Below are positions 41,626-57,063 of a stretch of DNA of 64,000 nucleotides, one piece after another. The stretch covers positions 97,358,151 to 97,422,150 of the forward strand of contig NC_133120.1 of NCBI RefSeq assembly GCF_033568475.1, in the 5' to 3' direction. The notes below the pieces were generated by a model. That model worked only from the letters and a program-made list of their open reading frames with translations. It was not told the DNA's origin and did no database searches. Positions within the stretch are counted from its first letter, which is position 1; every line of letters begins with the position of its first letter. The DNA comes from Henckelia pumila. Lineage: Eukaryota; Streptophyta; Magnoliopsida; Lamiales; Gesneriaceae. Both the position numbers and the translations under genes were made by a program.

Positions 41626-43470
41626 TGTTGGAGAACGCGGCGATCAGATCAATCAGGATTGATACCCGGTGCAGCGGAAGTTTAAAATTTTTATATGGAA
41701 CGATTCCATATTGGGTATCAAAACTTACGATTAAATTGTGTGTGTAAAAATTAAATAACAATTATAAATTTTTACCTTCAATCTCGAATCGAGATTTTGG
41801 ACACCAACAGATTGCTCTGCTCTTGTTGTATATCCCTGGAACTGATGGACGAACTGTTCTTCAATCAGGTCCACGAACGGATATTTAATCCCTCTGATAG
41901 ATTGCACTAGAAAATCTATCAGAAGTTTCTACGAAGAGATTAACGAATTTGATCCGTTAAACCAGACTGTAATTCAAAATTCACAGACTGGATTTTATCG
42001 AGCAGAGGGAAAAAAGGGGGCGGCCACTTCAGAGAAAAATAATTAGGTTTTTCGAAAATTTGTGACCTGTTGTGTGTAATTTCTGTACTGCAATAACTTA
42101 TTTATAATGTAGGCCACTAACAGCTTAGGGCCCATTAGTCATAAGTTCAAGCCCGACAAGCAAAGCCCGCATGTTCAGAAATTAATATAAAATTCATCAT
42201 GACTCCGATTGATAAACTGATTTCACCAATGTGCACAGAAACCATTTCTGCACCTTTTAAAGTCAAGATAAATTTTTCTGAATCCGAATTCAGTGATTTC
42301 CAAAAATGCCCATCCCTATGTCATTTTAGGAAATCTCACTCCTCTACTCTTAAATAAGAAGTCCAACTTCTTTGTTCATTAAATTTAACTCTTTAAATTT
42401 AACTATCTCAACGGGGATTAAAAATCCATTGCACTGTGTGACCCTCAATGGTTCAGGGATACAGCTAGCCGTGGACTCACAACTCCTTGTGACTCGGAAC
42501 AACAATTTCCGACTTGCCCATCGAATCATGGTAAGAGCGCCTAGCAACATCGCCCCATGATTCCCTAGGTATCACTGATAGTGCCTACAAGAACCAATAG
42601 ATTTTGGTTAGCGTACAGTACGGTCCCTTCATCCATATATCCCGATCGAATCAACAACCATTGGTATATCGAGAGTCGTTCGAGATTCGATAACTATGCA
42701 ATACATCTTGAAGATCAAATAGTGACATCGCATGTGTTACTAAGAAACCATTTCTTAAAACACATCATGTACTCTGGCCAGAGATTCGTCACACTAATAT
42801 CTCCTCAGATCGCATAGGATATCCACACTCGCAAGTATGTGGTGAATCCTTGACAACAAAGCATCGACTCCTATATGTGTTGTAACTGTACCCAATCCCG
42901 ACACCTGATGACCCCAATAGAGTCGGTAAACGAGTCAAAGCACAGTACTAGCATATAGAGTCTCAATGATGTTTCAAGTAGTAAGGACTAATGGTGTACA
43001 ACCAAAACCGCGGACTTTATCCACTCGATAAGTGATAACCACTTGGAAAGTCCGGATAGGGTAGTTCGATCATTCATCGTATGAATATCCATTTGCATGC
43101 TTCAAACATCTCTATGTTCCTTACCAATGAAACGTGGTACTCTGCATCGCAAATGCTAGTCTCAAACTCGAGCGATCCTTATCCTTATTATCGGACGGCT
43201 CAATCGACTAGGAACAGTTTAGAATATACAGTGACTATAAGATGTGTTTCATGATAGATATCCCCATGTTCTACCACATCTTACATACACTATAGTATAT
43301 TCAAGGTCTTTATCAAAACAACAATAGTATATCACAATATAACAATATGAAGAAAGATAAAGTCATTGCCATTAATAAAAGTGTAAATTATATTAAACAA
43401 AAGATTGTTTATACAAAGAGTCATCAAAGCCCTTAGCCACAAGTTGGCTCACCGGGCACCCACTCTTTCA
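41626..43470 (-). repeat. 5' LTR of the Copia element
   Basis: 1,845 bp, the same length as the other LTR, with single-base differences such as those at 41932, 41962, 41998, 42076, 42431, 42475, 42940 and 43104. It is followed on the right by the duplicated target TATTT. Confidence 0.95.
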
Positions 43471-43519
43471 TATTTAGCACCTCTAGTTGATGACTTAAAA
43501 TCACTAGTAGAATTTCTGT

Positions 43520-43750
43520 ATTTTACTTCGCCATGAGTTACTTCGGCAATTAGTAATTATGAAGTAAAATAAAACAATCAACTTCGGTAATAACACGGGT
43601 GAAGTAAAAACACACTATTTTTACTTCGGATTTTAAAAAACCCGGGCTTCACTAATAATTTTGGATAGCATTTTACTTCAGCATATCATTTTTGCTGAAG
43701 TAAAAAGTAAAAAAAATTAAATTTTTAATTATAAGTGCCGAAGTAAAAAG
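43520..43750. repeat. Left subterminal repeats of CACTA 2
   Basis: Repeats of TTTTACTTCGG and its complement CGAAGTAAAA every 20-50 bases. The family differs from the ACAACGG motif of CACTA 1, so the two elements probably use different binding proteins. Confidence 0.85.
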
Positions 43751-45413
43751 ATGAAACGGATCCCTTTGCTTATTTCACCTTTCACTTGTTAAAAATAGAA
43801 AACACTCAGCTCGCGTTGAAACAAATCAACCTTGATCCCCTTTCTTCTTCAAAACCCAAGCGGCCGCCGATTTGCATCTCCAGCCATCCACCACCGCCGA
43901 AACCGCTCGCCAATTCCATATACATACACATTTACCATACATACACACCAGTGAAAAAAAACACCGATCCCAAACCATCTCCCAATCTCTCTCTCGCGTA
44001 GCTTAACCCCGTTACATTCCATGGACCCTAACTTCTTCGTCCGACATCAGAATTTCAAATCGTTTAAGCGGTTTTGTTCCTGACATCAATAGATTCGTTT
44101 CGAACCATGAATCGCTATTTTTTATTCTCATTTATGCCCAAATAGATCCATTTTTGTGACCTTTTTTGAGTAAACTTTCACTCACGAAATTTTCTGGTGT
44201 ACGACTGATTTTAGGTCGATTCTTGGGGCTTCAAGGTCATGAGTTGTTTGTGTTCGAGCTTAGGAGAGTTTCGAACCTACCCAGCCCCTTTTCAATGATT
44301 TTCGACGGCGATTCAGATTTTTCCGGTGAATATAGCTGCTTACTCAATTCAATCTTTTTGTATTTTGAGTTTAAGTATTTTTAAGTGTTTTATTTCAACA
44401 TCTAGTGTGAAAATCAAGTTGGTTTTGTGAGGTATATAGGCTGCCCGTGATGTACAGTTTACGAGCTTCGATTTAAATCTCTGTCGCCGCTAAAATCAAG
44501 GATTTTTACAAATTAGCTACGAAATTTTAGTACTTTGGGTCCGAGATGCACCCTTCACCACCCAATGTTTCCATTCTCAGCATGATTTTATTTATCTTTT
44601 TAGAGGTATTTATTGGGGTTCATGTATTTTTCAGGATATATCGAGGATTTTCTTGGTACTTCGAGTATTTACTTTGAAGTTCTTTTCGTTGATTGGATTG
44701 AGAGAAAACAAATTTTATGTGAATTGCTCAAGTCTAATATCCATTTAATCCATTATATTGTGAGAGAGAAAGATGCTATGTAGTATGTACTTGAAATTAC
44801 TATGGATGGTGATGGTCTTTTATTCATCATAACATGAGAATGTTGAGCACCTAACCTGTTGTACTTAGACTGCTTTGTTATGGTTCCGAAGAATTACAAT
44901 TTATACACAGCTGCATCAGTCTTGTTTCGTTGTACTTCTTTTATTTCCTTTGTCTTTTCACGCAGTAAGCAATATCTATCACTGTCAGAGCGTTATTTAT
45001 ATTTTGATGATATCTGATGTTAGCAAAAAGAGGTACGATAAAGTTTGTCTTTTGTTAAAAAGAAAGGAGGCGGCCAATTCCACTATGTATCCTAATTCTG
45101 AATTTGATGGGCGGGGTTTGTGAGTGGGGCTAAGTATCAAAAATTAATTGTGAACAAATGTCAAATTATAATGACAATCAAATTATAATGCGATGTGAAT
45201 ATAATACTATTTTTTACTCTTCAAAGATCTATGGATGACTCACATTTTTTACTCTTCAAAGATCTCGAACCGAATTGTGTACTCCATCGAGCTCTAAATC
45301 ATACAGAGAAAAACAAAGGAGGGATCGGCTAAATGACAAGTAATCACATGCCTTTTTGTGTTTCAGTACTTGTTCTATGTTTTACTCTTACTGACTTAAT
45401 TGTGCACTTTTAG
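43751..45413 (+). other. Leader-like and intron-like DNA in CACTA 2
   Basis: A CT- and CCACCGCCG-rich stretch (43780-44010) looks like a plant 5' leader, and T-rich, intron-like sequence follows. Short ORFs (43786-44001, 44166-44384) have no known motif. It is possibly the captured 5' end of a host gene. Confidence 0.35.
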
Positions 45414-45572
45414 GTTTATGGAATTAGGCGCTGTCCTGGAGCCTGGTAGACCTGCCAAAACAGACAAGGCTGCTATCTTGTTTGATGTTGTTCGAATGGT
45501 GACTCAGCTGAGAGGTGAGGCTCAGAAGCTGAAAAACTCAAATTCAAATCTCCAGGAGAAGATTAGCTTAAG
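45414..45572 (+). pseudogene. Captured exon of a bHLH transcription factor (ILR3/bHLH104-type)
   Basis: After a TTTTAG acceptor an open exon reads FMELGAVLEPGRPAKTDKAA, then VVRMVTQLRGEAQKLKNSN and LQEKISL, ending at a GTAGGA donor. This is the second helix and start of the leucine zipper of IVc bHLH proteins (ILR3, bHLH104, bHLH115), which regulate iron homeostasis. The basic DNA-binding part and remaining exons are absent, and F replaces the usual S in ILFD. It is a fragment inside a transposon, not a gene. Confidence 0.85.
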
Positions 45573-48460
<2,888 letters not shown>

Positions 48461-49957
48461 GTTCTTATGGCAGAGGATCGTGCCTCAGGAGGGTTTCTAG
48501 GTTCTGGTATTACTGTGGAAGCTGCCAGAGAAGCTGTGTGGAGTTTGCGGCAGGAGGATAATGGTAACGGTGGGAGTGCCGGGGATGTTTTGCAATCGGA
48601 GAAGTCTGCTACGGATGTGATAAATGTATTTAAATATTTTTTTAATTCCAGTTAACATATTCATTTTCTTGAAATTGCAGGTCTTTCACCGCCACCAACA
48701 CCGGTCACTGTCTAGAAGCCCGATTATCACCTCCTCGTTCTGCCTCTGCTCCCAGATTTGGTATGTAAGGTTTTCTTTTGGTGCTGTCAATACAGACTTT
48801 GTTTTAGAATATTATAAATATAAATATTTGAAGTAGTTTTATGTTTACTCGTTCTTGGATTCGACTATTATGAACAGACTTGACTACATGAATTTCTGAT
48901 TGAAGAAGAGTCTTTTGAGAGTTTTTTGAAATTTTTGACGGAAAATATGTTCTGTTTTTTAAATCAAATTTCGAACAAAGTGTGGTGTTGTCTAAGATCT
49001 TTAAAATGTTTGTCATTTATTTTCATGTTTTCTGATTGTAGGATTATTTGGTATGCGCAGTGGACAGGAAGGCTCTAATTCTTCGACACTAAGGAGAAAT
49101 TCATCTGCCTCTGCAAGCTTGAACAGCCTTGCTTCAACCAGTACAACTGCAACTTCAGGTCTTGAAATCAGTTAGTTCATGGAATAACATTGAAGCACAC
49201 TTTATTTGGGAAAACATTTCATGCAAGCTGGATTATATTTAACCTCATAAGATTGTTCAAGCTTTCGCTCTCACTGCTTTCTCAAAATTCTTTATCTTTC
49301 AGCTCCTCTTGGCGCACAAACAGCTGGTGCTTTGATGAGAAACTATTTATACAGAAACTTTACAAGGTATAACATTTTCTTCAGATGAATTTTTAAATAT
49401 TTATTTGATGTTCTAAATTTGATACAAATGATACAGGTTCTAGTCAATGTATCAAAGATTAGTCCCATTGTCTTTTATCTGAGGGATGTCGAGTCCTCTG
49501 CAAATCGCAGAGAGTTTGTAACTTGTTCCAGAAAATGCTGGCAAAACTGTCTTGTTCCAGAAAATTTTTGAAGAATTGTTTTGGGAAAACATGTGGAAAT
49601 AGAATGTATGCTTGATTTTGTTTTGGTAAAGTAGAATAATGAATGCAGATGTCAAGTCATGTCAAAAAACATGTGGAAATAAATTGTATTCTTGATTTTT
49701 CTTTTCCAATGGTTCTCGTTCAGATCCCATGTTCAATGAAAAGGACGTGTTTATTTTCTTTTTTTCGTTGTGTTTTTTTTTTCACACATTGGCTCCATTT
49801 GTATTATGGTTTAGATAAAAGGGTTGATTTTTGTTCGTATTTTATGGGTATTGGACAGGTTTACAAGATCTCCATTGGTGCAGCTTGTAATATTTCATGG
49901 CCGTTTCATAGGCTGGTGATTCAAGTGTTGGATGATTCCACTGCTCTTGTCGTTAAG
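48461..49957 (+). pseudogene. Cluster of five exon-like segments, origin not recognised
   Basis: Segments 48461-48625, 48681-48760, 49042-49158, 49303-49366 and 49859-49957 each begin after an AG with a T-rich tract and end at a GT. Readings include MAEDRASGGFLGSGITVEAA, then SPPRSASAPRF and FGMRSGQEGSNSSTLRR, Ser/Ala/Thr-rich SLNSLASTSTTATS, APLGAQTAGALMRN, and [20 protein letters not shown]. They could be one captured gene or several. Frames do not join cleanly from the first to the second, so it is unlikely to encode one intact protein. Confidence 0.45.
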
Positions 49958-50140
49958 GTACATTTGGTGCTATGAATCGCGAAAAATAGGGAATCTAGAG
50001 ATTTAATTTCTGTTTGTGAATATATTTTATATATTTATAAGTAACTAATCCTTTTTTTATCAGTTTCTTGAAATTAGATCAGTAATCCTCACTTTTTAAT
50101 TATGTATAAATGAATAATTTACTACTCAATTGGATTCCAG

Positions 50141-50286
50141 TGGAAGAAGACCAGAATAACAGCCAATGGATCAGTAATCGCCGCCGCAGAATCATCGCAA
50201 TCTCCACCACGATTTTCCTCACCATCGTCGTCGTTTCACTCATCGTCGCTCTGGTCCATGATTCCACCATGGAAGAATTTGCCGAG
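50141..50286 (+). pseudogene. Captured exon encoding a signal-anchor segment
   Basis: After a TTCCAG acceptor the frame reads NNSQWISNRRRRIIAIST, then the hydrophobic TIFLTIVVVSLIVALV and HDSTMEEFAE before a GTTA donor. An Arg cluster followed by one membrane helix is the form of a type II anchor, as in plant pectinesterase precursors, but the family cannot be fixed from this piece. Confidence 0.4.
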
Positions 50287-50555
50287 GTTAGAAGGCCATT
50301 ATTTTTAATTGAGCTCTTTTGGAGGCATTTAAAGTAGTTGTGGCTTTGGCCTTGATTGTGAATAATCGAATCATGAGACCTGGAAATGGAAGCATGCAAC
50401 TGAATGCGACCATTTATTTTTGTTTTTGCAGCTGTTGAAAACTTTTTCGGGTTCATCAAAGTATTTGAGAAGTATTTCCGGGTTCATATTTTCATTCTAA
50501 GTTTGTTGCAAGTACTAGTTACTGATAAAGGATATATGTCTCTGGATTGATTCAG

Positions 50556-50627
50556 GTTTGGAGGCATTGGCGTGAGGGAACAACTTCAAATATGATAGAT
50601 CCTATGTTGAAGGATGGATTAATGTAT
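50556..50627 (+). pseudogene. Captured receptor-like kinase exon fragment
   Basis: After a TTGATTCAG acceptor the frame reads VWRHWREGTTSNMIDPMLKD. This is the start of the last kinase exon of CRK/S-domain receptor kinases; the local CRK has AWKQWRQGTEENIIDPVL at the same place and splice phase. The copy is too different from the local CRK to be derived from it. It is cut after about 24 codons. Confidence 0.75.
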
Positions 50628-50859
50628 AGTTTTTTTCCCTAGTGTTTATATAGTTAGAATTTGATTATTTTTTATAGATGCACTTTTAGTTTTGTGGAAA
50701 TACTTGTGGATACATGCATATTTTTGGGTTAATTTGGTGGATATACTTGTGAATTCATGGATGTTCGTTGTTTTGAGATGAATAATTTATGAACCTTATT
50801 AGTCTATTTTAAATTTCAAAAATATATTTATATAATGTAATTATTGTATCTAAATTTTA

Positions 50860-51401
50860 ATGAAGTGGAACGGCAATTTCACTAATCGACGAAGCAAAAT
50901 AATAAATTGATGAAGTAAAAGCTATTCTATGGCTTCGTATCTGAAGTAAAAGCTATTCTATCACTTCGTCTGTTAATAAAATTGATGAAGTAAAAGCTAT
51001 TATATGGCTTCAGTAATTTCATTAATAAGCGAAGTCGAATAATGCATTTTACTTCGGTGATAAAAGAAATTAACGAAGTAAACACAATCTTTCACTTCGT
51101 ATACAAACCGAAGTATAATCATAGTTGTTATTTCATTAAATTCATTAATTACCGAAGTATAAGCATATGTTTGACTTCGTAACTTATGAAATGAGCGAAG
51201 TAAAATATATGTTTTTACTTCGGCACCGGTCCAATTCTGCCTTCAAAAAATGGCCAAAGACTTCGGTAATTTATGGTATAAGACTTCGGTGATTCAGCGA
51301 AGTAAAAAAGTACCCTATTACTTCACGTGACACTACTTCGGTAATTAAGTTCCTACGACTTCGGTTATTAACCGAAGTCTTACGCGATTTTTCTACTAGT
51401 G
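50860..51401. repeat. Right subterminal repeats of CACTA 2
   Basis: Many GAAGTAAAAG, TTACTTCGG and ACTTCGGTAATT motifs in both orientations up to the terminal CTACTAGTG, mirroring the left end. Confidence 0.88.
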
Positions 51402-53829
51402 AATGTTTATGGGAGATAGGTGTTGATGCATATGATGCATATCGGAAAGAATATTTCTCGCTCAGAGCTGTCTTACTATGGACAATCAATGATTTTCCTG
51501 CTTATGGGAACATGTCAGGTTGTGTTGTGAAAGGATATCAAGCATGCCCTATCTGTGGGGAAGAAACATATTCGACCAGGTTGAAGCATAGTAGAAAAAT
51601 GTCATATACAGGTCATCGAAGGTTTCTTCCTAGAAATCATCCTTACCGAAGGCAAAAAAAAGATTTTAATGGGAAACAAGAGTTTAACCCCGCACCAAAA
51701 CCATTAACTGGGCTTGAAGTGTTGGAAAGAGTTGATAAGATTAACTATCGTGCGGGAAAAATGAGTGGGAAGCTTCAGCGCAAGGAGTTGGAAACAAAAT
51801 CATGTTGGAAAAGAAAATCCATATTCTTTGAACTAGAGTATTGGAAACATCTACATGTTCGACATGTGCTTGATGTGATGCACATTGAAAAAAATGTTTG
51901 TGAAAGTCTTATTGGTACGCTACTTAATGTTCCAGGAAAAACAAAGGATGGGGTAGCCGCTAGACTAGACCTTGTGGAGATGAATGTGAGGACTGATTTG
52001 GCACCAAAGACGGAGGAGAATAGAACTTTTTTGCCAGCAGCTTTTTTTACACTAAGTAGGACTGAGAAAAGAAAACTTTGCAATTCTTTGTTTGGAATGA
52101 AAGTCCCGACAGGTTACTCCTCCAATGTTAAAAATCTGGTGTCAATGAAGGACTTAAAACTTGTTGGCCTCAAGTCACATGACTACCACACTTTGATGCA
52201 ACAATTGTTTCCAATCGCCATCCGCGATGTCTTGCCTAAACATGTTAGAGATACTATCATCCGGTTGTGTGGGTTCTTCAATGTTTTATGCAATAAAGTG
52301 ATAGATGTCTCAAAGTTGGATGGTCTGCAAAGAGAGATTGTTACCCTATTGTGTATGCTTGAAAAATATTTTCCACTATCGTTTTTCGATATAATGGTTC
52401 ATTTAACTGTCCATCTTGTGCGGGAGGTAAAATTGTGTGGACCTGTTTGGTATAGGCAGATGTAGCCATTTGAAATATTCATGAAGATCTTGAAAGGTTA
52501 TGTGCGAAATCGCAATCGGCCGGAAGGGTGTATAGCCGAATGTTACGTTGCTGAAGAGGCTGTGGAATTTTGCTCCGACTACATGTCTAACGTTCATACA
52601 ATTGGGATCCCAACAAGGCATCGACAATTACAACTTACTAGGCCTTTATCTGGTGCCGTAGTGTACTCCACTAGCCTTGATGAGTTGCATCAAGCGCATC
52701 GCTATGTGTTGGAAAATGATGTTGACGTTGATCCATATATCGAGTAATTTCTCTAACTTATTAGTAATTTCTTTCAACTTTTTTGATCTATTGTTTAACA
52801 TAAACACATTTATTTTTTTATTAGGGAACACATGACATTTCTGAATGAAAAATTTCCCAATAAAGCTAAGTCCAAAAAGTGGTTACAAGATGAGCACAAC
52901 CGCGCGTTTGATAACTGGTTACGTGACCGTGTAAGTGTCATAAGCATTGAAATATAAGTTTTGAAGTTCGTGATAAAATTTATCACATTGTGAAATATAG
53001 GTTGGAAGTGGTGTTGGTCATTCCACCTGTCAAATATCAGAAAGATTAAAGTGGATAGCCCGTGGACCTAGCAATCAAGTGTTAAAGTACTCTAGCTATC
53101 TGATTGATGGGGTAACTTATCATACCAAAGAGTGTGATGATACACGAGTTGTTCAAAACTCTGGAGTAAGCTTAATTGCAAAAACAATGCAAGTTGCCAG
53201 TGCAAAGGACAAACATCCAGTTGTGTCAGACATGATTTTCTTTGGAGTCATTCAAGAGATATGGGTACTCGATTACCACAAATATCAAGTTCCAATGTTT
53301 AAATGTAATTGGGTTGAGAATAATAACGGTATTAAAGTTGATGATCTTGGTTTCACGTTGGTGAACTTGAAAAGAGTTGGATTCAAATCTGACTCTTTTA
53401 TCTTAGCCAGTCAAGCAAAGCAGGTGTTTTATATTGAAGATCCTCAAGATCCTACATGGCATGTTGTACTTACTACTCCTACCAAGGAGTACATTGAATT
53501 CATATCTGAGGATGTGTTGGAAAACTCTGTAATTCATTATCAATATTTTACTAGATGATTTCTACCAATGGAACCATTGGATGTTGATGAAAAAGATGAA
53601 AATGAACCACCATGCATTCGTGAAGATTGTGATGGAACTTGGGTTGACAATGCATAATGTAACCCACTGAAATCCTTTTTTTACTGTTTAGTATATAAAT
53701 CTCGTTAATCTATTTTCTTTGTATTTTATCTTGAAATTTATAGTTCGTTTTCATTATCACTCTTTATTTCATTTTAATACCTATGCCTAACAAGATGTCA
53801 ACTTTTGCAGGAACTGTCATTGGGGAAAC

Positions 53830-56800
53830 TTGAGGTCTGATTTGGCATTGAATAATCTTTTAATTTCTGGCACTATGGAAGCTCGTGAACAGTTTCGTAA
53901 GGGTTATCACAATGGTAAAGCTGCTGAAAACAATGAGGCAGAACCGGTGGAATCTACTGAGACCGAGATGACAAGAAGTTCTAGAGGACGTACACGTTTG
54001 GATAAGGTCGTTAGGCAAAGGGTGTAGGGAGTTAGAAAGGATGTAATGTTCAATAAAATTGGACAGCCAATAGGAGAGTTTGCGGCTGAAATGCACAGTT
54101 ATATAGGAGTTCTCGCTCGAGAAAAGATTAAGATCAGTTACAAGAATTGGAAGCAAGTTCCAAGTGATGTTAAAGAGTTAATATGGGAATCATTTAATGT
54201 AAGTAAGAAGTATTTGACAGTTTAAATAATTTAAATGTTATGTATGGGTTGATATATACTTTTCTTTACAGCTGACATACAAAGTTAGCCCAAGCTGGAG
54301 GAAGGGCTGTTTGCATTCAGCGAATAGTAAGTGGCGGCAATACAAGGCGCATCTAACTGAGAAGTTCATTTTCTTGAAGTTTGATAAACCAGAGGAGTTG
54401 AAAGAACCGCCAAGTGGCTACGGTATTCCACGGGATGATTGGAGTTCCTTTGTAATCACTCGTATGTCCGTTGACTTCATGGTAAGATCGATTATTAATT
54501 ACTTCTTAAAAACAATTTAACATGTCATTATTATATATACCGATACATTAACACATGTGGAGAATTATCTAGAACTTAAGTGCTGAGCAAAAGAAGAGAA
54601 GAAAGCAGAACATATACCCACATCGGCTTTCCCGTAAAGGTTATGCACAATTTGCTGATGAAATAGTAAGTATTTTTTTCATAGCCTATCTTCTATAACA
54701 ATGGCAATCATTTGTTATTTTTTATCTTGTTTGAAGGCAAGTGAATTATGTGATGATGATGATGTCAATCGGGCTCTTATTTGGAAGAAAGGACGGGTGA
54801 ATAAGGAGGGTGAAGTTGAAGGAGATGATCTGAAAATGAAAATAGAAAAGATTGTATGTAATAAGTACATGAATCCAATAGTATTTATTCAACTAAACTA
54901 TTTTTTGGTAAAAAATAATTTCTTGTGCTTGACAGGATGAATATGTGAAGAAAAAACGGGATGGTAAGTTGCAATTTGAAGGGTCAAAAAAGGATATCCT
55001 TTCAAATATACTTGATTCAGAAGAGCATGGTGGACGTGTTAGGGGTGTTGGAGTTCATATAACTCCAACTGTCTACTTTAATGTTGGTACATTATGGAAG
55101 AGGCCTACTGGTGATGGCCACTTATTGATGCAGCATAAAAAAGAGTTGTCAAAGGAAAAACTATTGATTTCAGAACAATCTACTCGCCTTGCAGATCAAG
55201 ACGAACGCATAAAAAAGTTGGAAGAAATGTTCAAAAATGGTGCATGCGCCTCTGAGATTGAAGAGAAAGGTAGTTGCTCCGTAAAGTTACATCTCAGGAA
55301 TGAAGACAAAATCAAAACAGAAAAGAGTGTCCCATATTATGCAACTTTCATTGATGATGACATGCAAATTCTGAGCAAATACGATTTCTTGCAGGTATTG
55401 CCTACGCTACTGTTATTATGTAATTGAATGAATGTCACCCGGGAGTTGAATCAATTTATAACATGATGAAACTTTGTTTTATAGGGCAAGTTGGTTACGT
55501 TGACACTGGAATCTAATATTGTAGTTGCATACGGTACAATTTTTCATGTCAATGGAGGTGGTAACTTACTTCATGGAGTTCCATTGCCCGTAAATTGTAT
55601 GCGCATCTCCATTGATGAGGCTGTGGAGAAATCAGCACAGCTGCCATTCCCAATTCCAAATGAATGTGATACTATTGGTGATGCTGTAGGTTCTCACGTG
55701 GCTTGGCCTGTGCACTTGGTATTGATGCGGGATGAGGTAAATATGATATTATAGTTGGACTTAACTTGTCCAATAAAATTTAGTGAACTGTACCTAACAT
55801 ATACATCTACATTTGCAATTTTTAGAAGCATGGAAAGAAGAAAAATGTGAAGAAAACAAGTACTGTTTTGGCATCGCATGTACCGAAGTCCTTGAATATG
55901 TTGCATTTTTTCTGCAAGCATGCTCTTGATGAGGAAAATAATATATCAATCAATTTAGATCATGATTTGTTTGATGAAGAATACGAACTACTTATGCACC
56001 TTGAAGACATCATTCCCTTTTATGAGTTGGAGCCAGTATCTGCCAATTGTATGGTTGTTTACATTTGGTAGGTGTTCAATTAACATGAACTTTTATACCT
56101 TAATTTTTTTAGCATATACGTTGTACATACTTTAATTAATTAAGCATAATAACATTTTTCTATTGATAATGGCAGGCATCTTTACAGAAAGATGAAAAGT
56201 GATAACAAGGTTGAGAAATATAGGTTCATGAATCCACACACCATCCAATTCATTCCATTTGTGACCAACCTTGACAGAAATGGTAAAATTGAACACTTCA
56301 ATGAAAGAGCGACTGTTTTGGCAGATAGGTTGAGTGGTTCATCGAGAAATCAACTAGTTTTGGTGCCAGTTAATGTTGGGTAAGAAAATGTTATAATATC
56401 ATATGAAATTGATTTTCGGAAACTGTTTAGGGAAATGTATGCACTAATAATATATTGTTACGCATAGGTTTCATTGGATTCTCACTGTTCTTGATCCTTA
56501 CGTAGAGATGGTTTATTTTTTGGATCCACTGAGTCATCGTAATCGTTATGAAAACTGGAAATATGTAGTGAATATGTGAGTACATATTTGTTTTTATCGA
56601 GGACTTAATTATGTGATTCAACATTAATGTGTTAATATTATGTATGAAGGAGCTTGAAATTGTTTAATTCTAACAAAGAAAGGAAAGGCATAAAACAGGC
56701 AATATGGGAAACAGTAAAGGTATGTATGCATGTCTACTTGTGATTCATCTACAAATATTATTTATAGATGAGACATTCTGCTTTCTTCTACACAGGGTCC

Positions 56801-57063
56801 TCGACAACCAGATGCAAAACAATGTGGTTATTATGTGATGAGATTTATGAAAGATATTATTGAAGGAAATGTTAACAGTGAAAAGCATTCACTGTCCGCT
56901 ATAGTAAATCTTCTCAAATAATTGTTTTGTTATTTTTTTTCCAAAGTCATTTACATTTATTTGGGTAATAATATAATTTATTTGTGGTTTGAAGTTCGTG
57001 AAAACAGAGTACTCAATGGAAGAAATTAATGAAGTTCGTTCCGAATGGGCGGAATGCATATAA
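53830..57063 (+). pseudogene. CACTA 1 second gene: Transposase_24 region fused to ULP1-type protease
   Basis: Twelve exons (53830-54198, 54272-54481, 54573-54665, 54737-54853, 54936-55394, 55485-55736, 55826-56067, 56176-56379, 56468-56575, 56650-56719, 56796-56903, 56995-57063) join in one frame of 767 codons with GT-AG introns. The N-terminal half is Transposase_24-like (GQPIGEFAAEMHSYIGVLAR, YKVSPSWRKGC, EQKKRRKQNIYPH), then a Glu/Lys coiled-coil-like part and a DUF8039-like part (GKLVTLTLESNIVVAYGTI). The C-terminal half is a ULP1-like cysteine protease with His in GFHWILTVLDP, Asp in VYFLDPLSH, and Gln-Cys in KQCGYYVMRFM. The start is uncertain (ATG 53875 is in frame). A TAG at 54025 breaks the first exon; otherwise it is intact. 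Confidence 0.85.

Larger units (their letters stand above)
34056..43470 (-). mobile_element. Young Ty1/Copia element inserted in CACTA 1 transposase
   Basis: A 9,415-bp element on the minus strand with two 1,845-bp LTRs and a 5-bp duplication TATTT (34051-34055 and 43471-43475). A perfect initiator tRNA-Met primer site lies inside the 5' LTR (right side), and a purine tract (AAGTGGGAGAT on the minus strand) borders the 3' LTR (left side). I counted about 8 differences between the LTRs, near 0.4 percent. Gag-pol is intact except for one stop. Confidence 0.95.

Noticed and set aside
45414-45572. A functional ILR3-type gene
   Set aside because: Only one exon of the bHLH is present and it lies between CACTA ends.
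50556-50627. Receptor kinase fragment copied from the CRK at 15042-20637
   Set aside because: The nucleotide sequences differ at many positions over 60 bases; another receptor kinase must be the donor.
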